From Scolanthus callimorphus (taxonomy: Eukaryota > Cnidaria > Anthozoa > Actiniaria > Edwardsiidae), in NCBI GenBank assembly GCA_033964015.1, contig CM066912.1, forward strand, positions 27,589,532 through 27,653,531: a DNA stretch of 64,000 nt. Reading direction: 5' to 3'. Shown here piece after piece: positions 40,614 to 52,600 of the stretch. Position 1 is the first letter of the stretch. Every line of letters starts with the position of its first letter. The position numbers and the translations under genes are program-made. The notes beneath the pieces were generated by a model that saw only the letters and a list, made by a program, of their open reading frames with translations, ran no database searches and was not told where the DNA came from.

Positions 40614-43600
40614 ATGTCTAGCATGAGCCAGTAAGTTGCCTGCTGCTGCAACAGGAATGTATTTTTGTTCCACATCCATTGTTGAGACAATAAACTATCT
40701 CATCTCCCTGCTTAGTCAGCAGAAGGCTATAAGCTTGAGACAAATAAACAGAGGATATTACACGGTGGCACGAAGATATGAGTTTTATTTTCGAGTGGCA
40801 AGAACAATATTTTACCAATGAGCGATCTTCAAACCACTGTGTAATTTTCTTTTTTATTATATAGACAAACCAGAAAAAAAAAATATTCCAAGATTTCCAA
40901 GCACTTTTGTTTTGACCGATATCCTCACTAGTGAGGATATGGAAAATGTGTCTCAAGTCCCAGATGTAGCTTCCTATGAGATCTACGAGTGGCATATTTC
41001 CCAGTAAAACACTCATCTATATAATAACTTGACTTACTTACTTACTTTTCCTCATGCAACAGACAGGACTCATATTTTCATTTTTTTTCCCCAAGGTATG
41101 GTTTCCCAAGGAAGCAACAAGAACTTTCACCAATAGCTAACCGTAACAAGAATATGTCAGCAATAGCTCCTATGAAAAAGAGCAAACTAGGATTTGACGA
41201 CATGGATGATGACTTCAGTAATGCAGGGATGTATTTTAACCAGTCAGTGTTTCCTCACCATCGACAAGAAAAGGAGTCAAGCTTGGTGAGTTTAAAGAGC
41301 CTGTGTCGTCAGCCATTTTGAGAGCATTAGCAATGTACCAAGGCGGAGAAAGCATCCATTTCCATCGGCTGATTTAGAGAATATAATGTTCTCAATTGAA
41401 TTTGGCTATCAAATTTGAAACTTTGTTTTTAGATGTTTATTAAGAGATTTCTACATGTAACTGGTCTTCTAATATCGAACGAAAACAATAGCAAAGGAGT
41501 GGCGGACACATGCTCTTTAAAGTGGTCTTAGGCTGAGATCTCAGATTATCAGAAATTGACCACCTAGTGCTTCTCTAGTGCAGCCCATTCTTTGTGTCAC
41601 TCGACTTTTCTACTGCGAGACTTTAAGCTGACATTTCTTTTTCCTGAAGAGAGGAAGCCCTGGTCAACCTGCTACTACACTTTTACCATATCTAATATTG
41701 AAGAAAAATGTCATTATTCTTTTATCTGTAGCTCACACAATCTTCTCAGCCACATCTAAGTGGTCTGTATGGAACGACATCAGGAATGCAATCACCAGGA
41801 CCTAACCAGTCAAACTTTTATGGCTCTGCTCTCCATGGTGCAGGTAGGGACTTTTGACATGGCTTTCCAGGGCCTGACACTGCAACCATATGGTTGCCAA
41901 CAGTGACTAAATTTGGGGCTTGGCGACCACAATTTTAGAGCCTGTCGCCAAATGGCACCCCATCTTTCTGAGTTGAGCTGAGATCCACGTTGATGTGGCG
42001 ACTAAATTTTGCTTTCTGGTGACTGAAATGTTTGAATAGCCGCCAATGGCACCTTGTGAAAAAAGTTAATGTCATGCCCTGCTTTCACCACTTAAAGAGC
42101 CTGTGTCAGCTGCCATTTTGACAGCATAGCGACATACCAAGTCAGAGAAAGCATCCATTTCCATCGGCTTATTAATTACAGTCGAAGCTCTCTGTGCGAC
42201 CACTCTCGTAAGCGACCAGCTCCCATAGCGACCATTTTCCCCGAAACCCTGTTTGAAATGTCACATTTAAACTCTGTTATTTCAAGCTCTCGTAAGCGAC
42301 CGCCTTATCGATGCGACTAGCTCCGTTAGCGACCACAATTTCAAATCACCAACAGAGATTTTCTATTGTTTTAAGCTCTTGTAAGCGACCATAGTACTTT
42401 TTGTCTTTAAAACATCACTCATCACCTCATAAATATCTAAACTGATACAAGCTGCACCGGTGAAATGCTTTTTTCTATGTAAATATTTGCGGTTATCTAT
42501 TCTTAATTAAAGTCGGGAAATAAATCAAACTATTTTTAAGCATTAGTATCACATGGTTTTTTCTAGATTTATTGTCTAAACTCTCGTAAGCGACCAACAC
42601 CTATTGTTCAAGGAGGAAGTCGCTTGGTGGTCGCTTACGAGAGCCATTCTCGTAAGCGACCAGCTCCGTTAACGACCGCAATTTTCAGTTCCCGAGGTGG
42701 TCGCTTACGAGAGCTTCGACTGTAGACAATATAGAGCAATTTTCTCAGTTGAATTTGGTAACTAAATCCAATATGAAACTTTGTTTTTAGATGTTTATTA
42801 AGAGTTTACTACACAGAATTAGTCTGCTAAAATCAAACGAAAACAATAACAAAGAGTGGCTGGCACTTTAATCTGAAAATAAGGCTGCCAGCAAGAACAC
42901 CATCTTGCATTGGTATTTGCAATCCCTGCCAAACTTGTTGACCCATTTCTAAATATTTTAACCATTGTTCTTAAAATGGGAATCCTTAACAAGAGTCTCC
43001 CAACGACCTCCCCCATTCCCCACAATCAATCTGTAGGGATATCATCAGAGTCTTGTATGGTGCAGTTTGGGTTTCAACATTGCACAGGGGGGGAGCGCAT
43101 TACTATTGTCCTGTCTTTTTTTATTGTTCTTGCATGCATTTTTTTGCATTATTAAATGCAGAAAGTTTGTCAACTAGTTTTGGTGTGGAATTGCTAAAAA
43201 TAAATATCATACCCTGTCAGGAAAATAATATTAATAAGTATACCTATTTCAGAAAAAGATTGCTTTGGGAATTGGTCCTGTGCTATTGTGTGGTGTTCAT
43301 TTGAGCAAGGAAGACATGTTTTGGAATTTGGCTTATATATCACATACGTTTTTGTAGGTATGCCAGGAAGCTCAATGCAGCTTCCACCAGGGAACCAGAG
43401 AGGCATGCCACAAGTTCAGGTATGGACGTTCATTTATAAAGGCCAGTTTAGCATCTTTTTTTCAATTTTTCAATTTTTTACTTTTCTTGCTGGGAAATTT
43501 CGGTAGCAGAAAAGACATTTTCCTGCATTTTGAGGGCAAGTTAATATTGGCATATTCATATGTTTTATTCATGTTTTAATACTTTCCTTGAAACTGATCA

Positions 43601-46600
43601 GTTATACAGCCCATGAACATTGCCTGCCTTCTATTGAAAACTGCTTTAGAAGTCAAGTGGTTATTTCAAACCTGCCCACTCCTGGTTTGCCAGGAGACTC
43701 CCAGTTTTAACCCTTAGTCTCGCATGAATAACATTGAAACTTTCCATACATTTATTGTTTATAATATCTCCCACGTAAATTTCTTGCAATTTTCTGATAC
43801 AGTTATTGTATTTAAAACACAATCTCACAATTTTGGATCTCTTGGGGTTGGTATGTTATGATAATCTTGTTTTGCTATCTCATCTTGTAGCACCAGTTCA
43901 ACCGTAGCATATCTATGCCAGCCACTTCGCATCACTCCAATGCTTTGTCTGGGAGTAGTACTGCAGGGATGCCAAATGTACAGTCATCGTCATCTTTGCA
44001 CAGTATGGCTACTGCTCCTGGGGTTAGCACAAGTGTTTCACAGCTGGAAGGTACCATTAAATTATGTTATACATGGAACTCACTATCACAAATCTGATTG
44101 GTCGAGAGCAAACAATCAATTCTCAATTTCACATGAACCATTCTCGAACCCAGTGCTCCCCAGCTCATATCCTCATGGGGGAGGCTCTGGTGACAGCCAT
44201 TGACGCATGCCAAGATTTAATATAGAGCCGCTGAGAGAAAGACCTTTCAGTGCATGCTCCAACGCTCAAAATCCCCCAATCAGCTACAACCTTCAAATGG
44301 ATGTCCCCAGAGCCTCCCCTGGGAGCAGTAAGCCAGGGAGCTCTGGGTACGAGAATGCACATGAACTTGACATGCTAAATGCAATGTGTGCAGCAGATAT
44401 TGCATTTAGCAATATGTCAGATTCAAAGTGGGTCATTTCCAAGCACCTCGTCTGTGTTTGAGTTTTGAATTTGAATAAAGCTGTTTTGAATAAAGTCATT
44501 GTGGGCACCATCTTGGATGGGTCAAAATTTTGTCTGGGGCGAGTGACAAAGTGGGTGGGTGGGGTTGTCACTAGCCCCAGACCAAATTTTGACCCGTCTA
44601 AGATGGCGTCTGCATCAGAATTCTTGCTCAATTTTCGCTGTAAAATGACCTAAAAACAGCCAAACAACGTCTGCTAGCAGGCTAGAACATGCAGCATGGT
44701 CTGCATCTATTAGCAAATAACACAATTCTGCTCCACTAACATCCTTCCACCCACTTTTGCCCATGTTGGTTAAATTTTATTTTTCTGGGATCGAGGTATA
44801 TAGATTGTGTGAACATCTTTTTTTTTTTCTGCAGAGGGATTCTCTCTATGGGTCCCAGAGGGGCAATGGGTCAAATGCCAGGACCAGGGCAAATTGGTTC
44901 ACTTCCTAAGTCCTCCAGAACAGTATCCTTACCATCAGCAATATCTAGGTGAGTTATAGACAATTGGCTCTCAAGTTATAGCATTAGCTGGATTATCCTG
45001 CTAGCTTTTCACCCTACACTCCTTGCAGTACACTACTACACTACTTGCAGTAGGACATGGGCGTAGCCAGGATTTTTTAATGGGGGCCCAAGGGGCACTT
45101 TGTAAGATATGTTCTTGTGTGTTGTAAATTTTGTCCCATACATACTGTATACTGTATACGCCCCTGTAGGAGATGACTGAACGGTTAGCACAGAAAATAT
45201 TTCCCTGGTCGGAATTGTATGATTCCTAAGATCTTGAGGATGGATGCTGACTGGTCAGTTCTGTAAACGAGGTGTGATATGCATAAGTTTTGTTGAGAAG
45301 CAAACGAGGTGTATGAATTAATATCTTTAACAGCTTATAGTGACATTTGTGTTTAGGATTAATCAATGAACTAAAATCTTCATACAATAAACATTAGACA
45401 GGGCATCTGACAGGGTGCTGAAATGTTTGAAAATTGTGCGGAAATTTCAGGGCAAAATGTGCAGAAGAAAAGGCAAATTGTGCGGAAAAAATACAAATTG
45501 TGTGGAAATTTAAATTCCTCTTAAATGCCTTAAAACAAATTCAATTCGCCTCTAAAACAATTTCAGAGTTTAAATATGGTCTACCATTGTGTATACATAT
45601 TAAAAGATGCTTTTGCACACAAAAGCTTTGATAAAACAGGGGGGGGGGGGGGAAATGTTAAAAGCTTGAATGTACAGAGAAATAGGCTAAATCACTTACT
45701 GGATTTCTGATAATAACACCTCTAAAACGAGTCTAAATCGCCTCTAAAACAATTAATACATACTGAAAGTTGCACATCTCCATCAACAGGACATTTGTGT
45801 ACTCAAAAGGGCACGTTTTTTTGACAGAAATTCGACGAGAAACTCTCAGCAAGCTCTCGTTTTTCCAAGGAAAGTGAAAACTAGGTCCCAGGCTATTTTG
45901 GTCACCAGGAACGCCTGGGCATAAATTTCAGTAAGGGAGCGATATGCAACTTTTAGAGTCAAGTTTTCTAGAGATTTTCGTTCTTTTATCATCCAAATTG
46001 CTCAGAAAATGCTAGAAATTGAGGAAATATATAACTGTAAAGACGATCTGAGGTCTTGAAGAAGTGAATTTCCAAGAATTTTTCCAAATTGTCCGGAAAA
46101 AAAACTCTCAAGGCGCGGAAGGTGCGGAAATGGCCAAATTGTGTGGATCCGCACCACCGCACCCTGTCAGATGCCCTGATTAGAGTGTTTGCAGTCCCTT
46201 CTTTGGCAAACGTCTGTTCCTTTGGTACTTCAAGCCATCAGTGCTTGTTTTCTCAAATGCTCGTTTTCATGGATGTTTGCTTTACGAAGGGACTGCAAGC
46301 AGTGTAAATATACATGTCTTCCCATACCATGTAACTGTACTCTACTACAATCATATTGTACATGAAATGGTATGTGCCAACATTCATACTTTATACCTCT
46401 TCAGCAGCCCCTCGCGTGGCTCACCCATTCTCGGAATGGGCGTGTCTCAACCCCCTCAGACCTTACAACAGTCACAAGCACAACGAGCATTCAACAGTTT
46501 TAACAGGTTAGACGTGCACATTTGTCATGTGAAGCATCATACTTTATACCACAATGCACGCTTTTCTCAGCTTCTAATTGGCTACAGCCATGGGTACAAA

Positions 46601-49600
46601 CATAAAAGTGTGTACCATGGAACATGCCATCTTGCTGTGAAGAAATGAAATTTTGCTGTGAAAAAGTGAGGTTTTGCCATGAAGAAATGAGTGTTGCCCT
46701 GAAGAAGTGAAGTTTTGCTGCGGAGAAAATGAAGTTTTGCAGTGCAGTGAAGTTTTGCTATGGGAAAAGAAGTCAGACAAAATAGCACAAACATAGTGTG
46801 GTCATATGACTGTAGTAAAACAAAGTAATTACACCAATTCTGATAAAACCTATAGGAGTAATTACAAAGTAATTACCAATTACTCATGACAGTCATCTTA
46901 TCCGCTCTAGAGACAAATATTGAATGTTATTTCTTGCAGTGAAGTGATATTATATATCACTTATACGATTTTTAGTCACAGCTTTATCACACAGATATCT
47001 GGTCACAATATATAGCCTGCAAAGCTGCTCTAAAAGGGAAGGGGAGGGACCAGAACCCCTTGCGGCCGCATTTCTTCCGCTTTTTGCTTTCCCTGATGCT
47101 ATGAAGGCTAAGTATATAATAAAATGTTAATACATCTCTGTCTTTGTGCGAGAAAACTAAAACTTCTCCAACTTCTCTGCTATAGTGTTGGGAGCAGTTC
47201 TAGTGGTGGGATGCCTGGATTTCCTGGCCTTGTTAGAAGTCAGTCGACAAGTAGTACACAGGTACCCAAGTTTTTACATGTGAAGGCCTGAAATACTGCT
47301 TATTTGGACACCAAATATTTTGGTGTTTTGTGCACTTCAAAGTTGTGTCCTGAAGGCCGCACAATCTCGTTCCCAGAGCCTGCTCCGCTGTTTGTTGTTG
47401 TTATAGCTCTGGTGCCAGGCAATTAAAGGCCGATTCTGATTTGCTGGCATTCCTGCTCGCCATTTTGAAATTCTTACTGCCCAAATATGGTCATTGGAAC
47501 GCCAATATCTTCCTTCAACACACGACATATATCCTGTGATATCCGTCATCTGACTGAAGTTCAAGCTTGTTAAAAGTGTGCAAAAGTAAATCACTTCTGG
47601 GATGTTTTCTGTGCTATCGATGTACTGAATAATAAAACTACGTCCCTCGTCGGCTAAGTAGCAGACGATATTCTGTGCAATCTCGCAGGTAATGCTTAAA
47701 ATTTTTTTTGGCAAATAATAATAGTAAGTCACTTTGCGCGTAATTAGAGCAGATTTCGTATGACTATGAAAAGGGGCAGCACTGTCGCAGTCGCGGTAAG
47801 GTCCACTCAATTTCACCCTCGCATATGCACCGTAACTAACCTGGCCTGATGTAGATACGGAATAAAATCGCGGTGTCGCGTTATGGTCACGCTCGCGGCG
47901 CGGCACGACTTTGTCGCGGCATTTTTCACAGTCATACGAAATCTACTCTAGATGCCTTGCGTTTTATGGCCCACTATTTTTACCACACAGCATATTCATA
48001 GTGTTATTCTCTACAGGGTTTAGTTGGATCTGGTCTTCAGTCTTTATCAAGTGCTTTCACACCTACAGGTCAGTATTTATTACAATTCCCATCCGGTAAG
48101 TTAACCTGAATTATCAAACTCATTAATAATTATTGTAGCGTATTTTTAAATACGCAAGACCTTGAGGTTCCGCCGCGACCGTGCCGAGACTACGCGATTT
48201 CATTCCGTATCTACAGCAGGCCAGACTCCGTGCCGCGGCCGCGACCATGCCGCACTTTTCAGTCATAAATCTGCTATATTCAGTGTCTTTTTCACAGTCA
48301 TACAAAATCTCCTCTAGAGCTGTTTTCCCCTTGCTTTCATGAAATCAATTGATGATTAATTAATGCGATGGTAATTCAACAACAAGCCAACTAGAGAGCG
48401 AGGTGATTCACAATCTCCTTTTCGCGAGCGAAGTAATCACAAGTAATTGTGTAATTGTTTTTCTGCGCGATCTGATTGGCTGAAGGATCAAAGATCATGC
48501 ACTCGACCAATCACAACGCGAAGTAATCGCAATTACCAAGGAATTTGTAATTACTCACGACAGTCATGTGAAAACGAAAACCGCTCTATCAAGCACACGT
48601 GAAGTTTACAATTTTGTGACGTCACATGTGCCACCCTACAAGTGTTCCCCATTCTCTGTGTTTCAGATCCCAACAGAATACCATCCCCTCCTCCTGGTAG
48701 AAGACAGCAGTTCCAAACGGCTCCTGTGTTCAGGGACTTCAGAAGGGGTGGTGGATTCACAGGTATAGTGAAATATTTCTGCTGAAGTGATTGGCGTGTC
48801 GTTGCAATCACCCGCAGACGTAATTAGCCCGGTACGCGGAGAGAGGTATTCAAATCTCAGGGATCATGCTTCGATGCATATTTACCAAATGGCATTCTCT
48901 CAGTCCCCTCAACACAGTTCGCAACAAGTTGCCGCGGAGGTGATAGACATTTCACGCCACACCCGCCTCCCCAGATGGCAGTTGACACTTGCAAACCATG
49001 CGTTGCTCATCGCATGCCTATTGCCTGGCAGTCGCAATCATCTCCATAACTTAGTCCGCGTGAGGTGAAACTAGGATATATTGTCTTCATGTTTAAATAA
49101 AATTGGAAAAGCAGATGCAGGAAGACAATCAATTATTAGTTTTGTGTCGCGTTTGGCGCGCGAATGTATTTTTTTGATAAACTATTTTGTTGGAATATTG
49201 TAAATAAAAATTGCTTAAGCTGCTCATGCAATTCAGGATTTATCGTCACTTATGTGTTTTGAAAGAGATCAAATTTCACAAGGCAACTACAATAATTGCT
49301 CATTTTACAGCTGTAATTAATATAATTATTTCTCTATAGGGGAGAGTGGATCACCTGGTGGCAGCGCACTAGATCTGTCAGAATTCCCCTCACTCACCAA
49401 TAGGATGCACTTAGATGGGTCAGGTGGTGGACCAGGGGGAGCACCTAGCAGGCCTTCGTATGGAGTGGTGTCTAAACCCGCCGAGCCGCAGCCGGACTTC
49501 TCTATACTGAATGAGGACTTCCCGGCTCTACCTGGCTCCACTTATAAACCAGGTACTCTTGAAGCATAATAGTAGGAATGTATTCACTTGCATTGTATAC

Positions 49601-52600
49601 TGCAAATGGAACAGATTTTGCAAGACTGTGAAAATGTTTGGCTCGCTCTGTGCCATGTCCGCATTTTGATTGGTTGTTCAGGATTATTTTTTGCGACAGT
49701 CCATTGGATGGTTCCAGCTATAAGCGAGCGCGCTCTTCTTTATTCAGATGCCCAAGCCCATAGGCCGATTTGCGGGGGGGGGGGGGGGGGCTCTTTTCCA
49801 ATAGATTTTCCCATACATTTACTGTAATTGCAAGAGCAAGGTTTCAACTTTGGCCTCCATTTTTTTTACTTTTGGCCCCCCGTTTAGATCCTGGATCTGC
49901 CGCTGAAGCCATGTCCCACAACTACCAGAATGCAGCTGCGTGCTTTTTTAACAGTTTGTTCGACAAATGTCCCACATCTACTGACATGCAGCACGTTCGT
50001 GCGTTATAGCTGGAATCGTCCATTCAGATCATGTCATTAATTATTTTTTGAGAATCGATTATGCAATTTCACACGCACAATCGAATAATTCATCACATTA
50101 TCTGAATTGGGTTGCAACAAGATGCCGTTTTATCTATTTGCATCTTTGTTTCCAAAGATGTTCATAACATTATTATTCCTGTTATTAATTCTTTTACTTT
50201 GTTTCTTCAGAGCTTAGTGAAAACACGTCCCAAGTTGACCCCAACAAAAGCTTAGTCAACACACTAGTAAGTGGCAAGAAATAGAAGCGCTCCCACTGAC
50301 ATGTTGATCACTAAGAGAAGAGGTCAAAACTTACTTTTTAGGTCTCCGATATTGTCAGGGGAGGTGGTGGGTGGCGGGTTGAGGTACCCTCCACACCCCC
50401 CTAAATCGGGTCTCCTCAGAGAACCATTGTTTTCACTTCTCCCCTAATGTACCATTTTCTAAAGAGCCTCACTCAGGCGCCATCTTGTCAGCCTAGCAAC
50501 ATACCGAGTCAGAGAAAGCATCCATTTCCATCGGCTGATTTAGGGAATGTAGTGCGGTATTTTCGATTGAATTCGGTAAATCAAGTATTAAACTTCGTTT
50601 GCAGATGGTTATTTCTAGATTTCTAAGACGTATTTCGTCTTCTAATATCGAATATAAACGATAACAAAGGAGAGGCTCATTAGGACTATTAAGACGTATC
50701 ACGTGGTCCTCGTGACGGTCTAGAAAAGCTTGACTTTATCTACTGGATGATTGAAAATATTCACAAAATATTCACAGTAACTAGGCGCACTATTTCCAAA
50801 GCGTTGGTGTGTTTATCGTAAAATTCGAAAGTAGCGCTTTAACATTTATTATCTGCGTGTGCCTCCCGATTACAGCTGTTTTGAGTATTCTGCGAACTCT
50901 TGAGATCGATTTCCAACCGTCAAACCGCTTTCTGGCTTCCGTCAATCAAACTTTGAAGCCCTTTGGGATACACAGAATTTAGTTATTTGCCATCCTAGTG
51001 AAATGCCCGAACACACAGCATATTTTACTACCTTTTTTTAAACAAATGGCCCAACTTACGGTCGGCTAAGACTCAAATTAGACCCGAGAGTTTGATTGAC
51101 GGAAGTCAGAACGCCATTGGAAGTCGAACGCGAGAGTTCGCAGAATACTCAAAACAGCTGTAAAGTAAGGAAACGAAAGGAACTCAAATTAGCCCACAAT
51201 TAAACCCACCGAGCTTGATAATGGACTAGCAAAATCGTTCTACTTTTCAAACTAAATGTTTACAACAGTTTTAACAAGATGAATTTTTTTGCCATAAATT
51301 TTTGTAGGGAGCAAGTACAACGTCCAGTATATTCCCCTTAGCAGGTAAGACTGATAACGCCAGAATGGTACGGTATGCGGCATGGCAATTTTAAGAACTG
51401 CAATGTGTTTGGAACCATCAACTGGAACACAATGAGATATGTGGCCCATAGGGGTGTGTGGCCTGGTAGGACTAATAACATCAGAACTGGCTACACAGAA
51501 TTTTCTCCAAACAGTTATCTTCACAACAAGTTTGATTCGTATTCAAGTCAACCTTTTCTGTTTTTTTTTTTTACCAGGCGATTCAAGAGCAGGAACGTCG
51601 TATGAGCTTGCACTGAAAGATGCTGCGAGGGATTCAAAGTAAGGCCCACCGCAAACGTCGAAGCTCGGTCGAGCTTCTTCTGTCGAACCTTCCCTTTTCA
51701 AAGAATGCCGCTTTATTGGACTTTATAATAGAAAACTTTCTATTGTTTTGTATTGGAATGCGCGACTCTGGCACGTTTGTCGCAGGCCTAAGTCAACTCG
51801 TCGCTACTTTCGTCGTCATTTTCATTTCTCTATTCGTTATTATCATGAAGCCATGGTTTGGCGCCTTAACGTTTTATTGAAATACACAATGCGATTCTAA
51901 CGCTTTTCGCCTATTTCGTCTTGTTTTAGGCTTCTTGACGGCAAATTACTAGGACAGGCCAATGGGAAGTCACAGCGAGGCATACAAACGTCAACATCAG
52001 GTATTTTGCTAGACGGGCAGATAGACAGGGCAACAGACACACAGGCAGACCGAACAACAGACACACAGGCAGACCGACCAACCAAACAACAGACACACAG
52101 GCAGACCGACCAACCAAACAACAGACACACAGGCAGACCGACCAACCAAACAACAGACACACAGGCAGACCGACCAACCGAACAACAGACACACAGGCAG
52201 ACCGACCAACCAAACAACAGGCAGACCGACCAACCAAACAACAGACACACAGGCAGACCGACCAACCAAACAACAGACACACAGGCAGACCGACCAACCG
52301 AACAACAGACACACAGGCAGACCGACCAACCAAACAACAGACACACAGGCAGACCGACCAACCAAACAACAGACACACAGGCAGACCGACCAACCAAACA
52401 ACAGACACACAGGCAGACCGACCAACCGAACAACAGGCAACTCAGGCAAGAGAGACAGTTAGACACAAAGACAGAGAGTAAACAGACAAGCATGCAGGCA
52501 GGAAAGCAGACAGAATATACAGCTATTTCAATAAACGTTGTCGGAGCAAACGCGACCATACTACAGTGATAATGGTGTAAAACTGTGAGAGAATAAGAAA

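Noticed and set aside
44837..44948. Alternative acceptor two bases earlier in this CNOT2 exon
   Set aside because: It also gives an open frame, but the encoded residues do not match CNOT2; the acceptor at 44836 gives ILSMGPRGAMGQ in line with the family.
47337..47906. 189-codon minus-strand open frame
   Set aside because: It spans a foldback MITE (47754-47942) and another dispersed repeat; the protein shows no domain and sits inside a CNOT2 intron.
51897..52569. Long open frames of 146-220 codons on the minus strand and 187 codons on the plus strand, Cys/Leu/Val-rich or Thr/Gln/Asp-rich
   Set aside because: They are translations of the 32-bp satellite, open in several frames at once, and lie in a CNOT2 intron with the real exon 51930-52000 at the edge.
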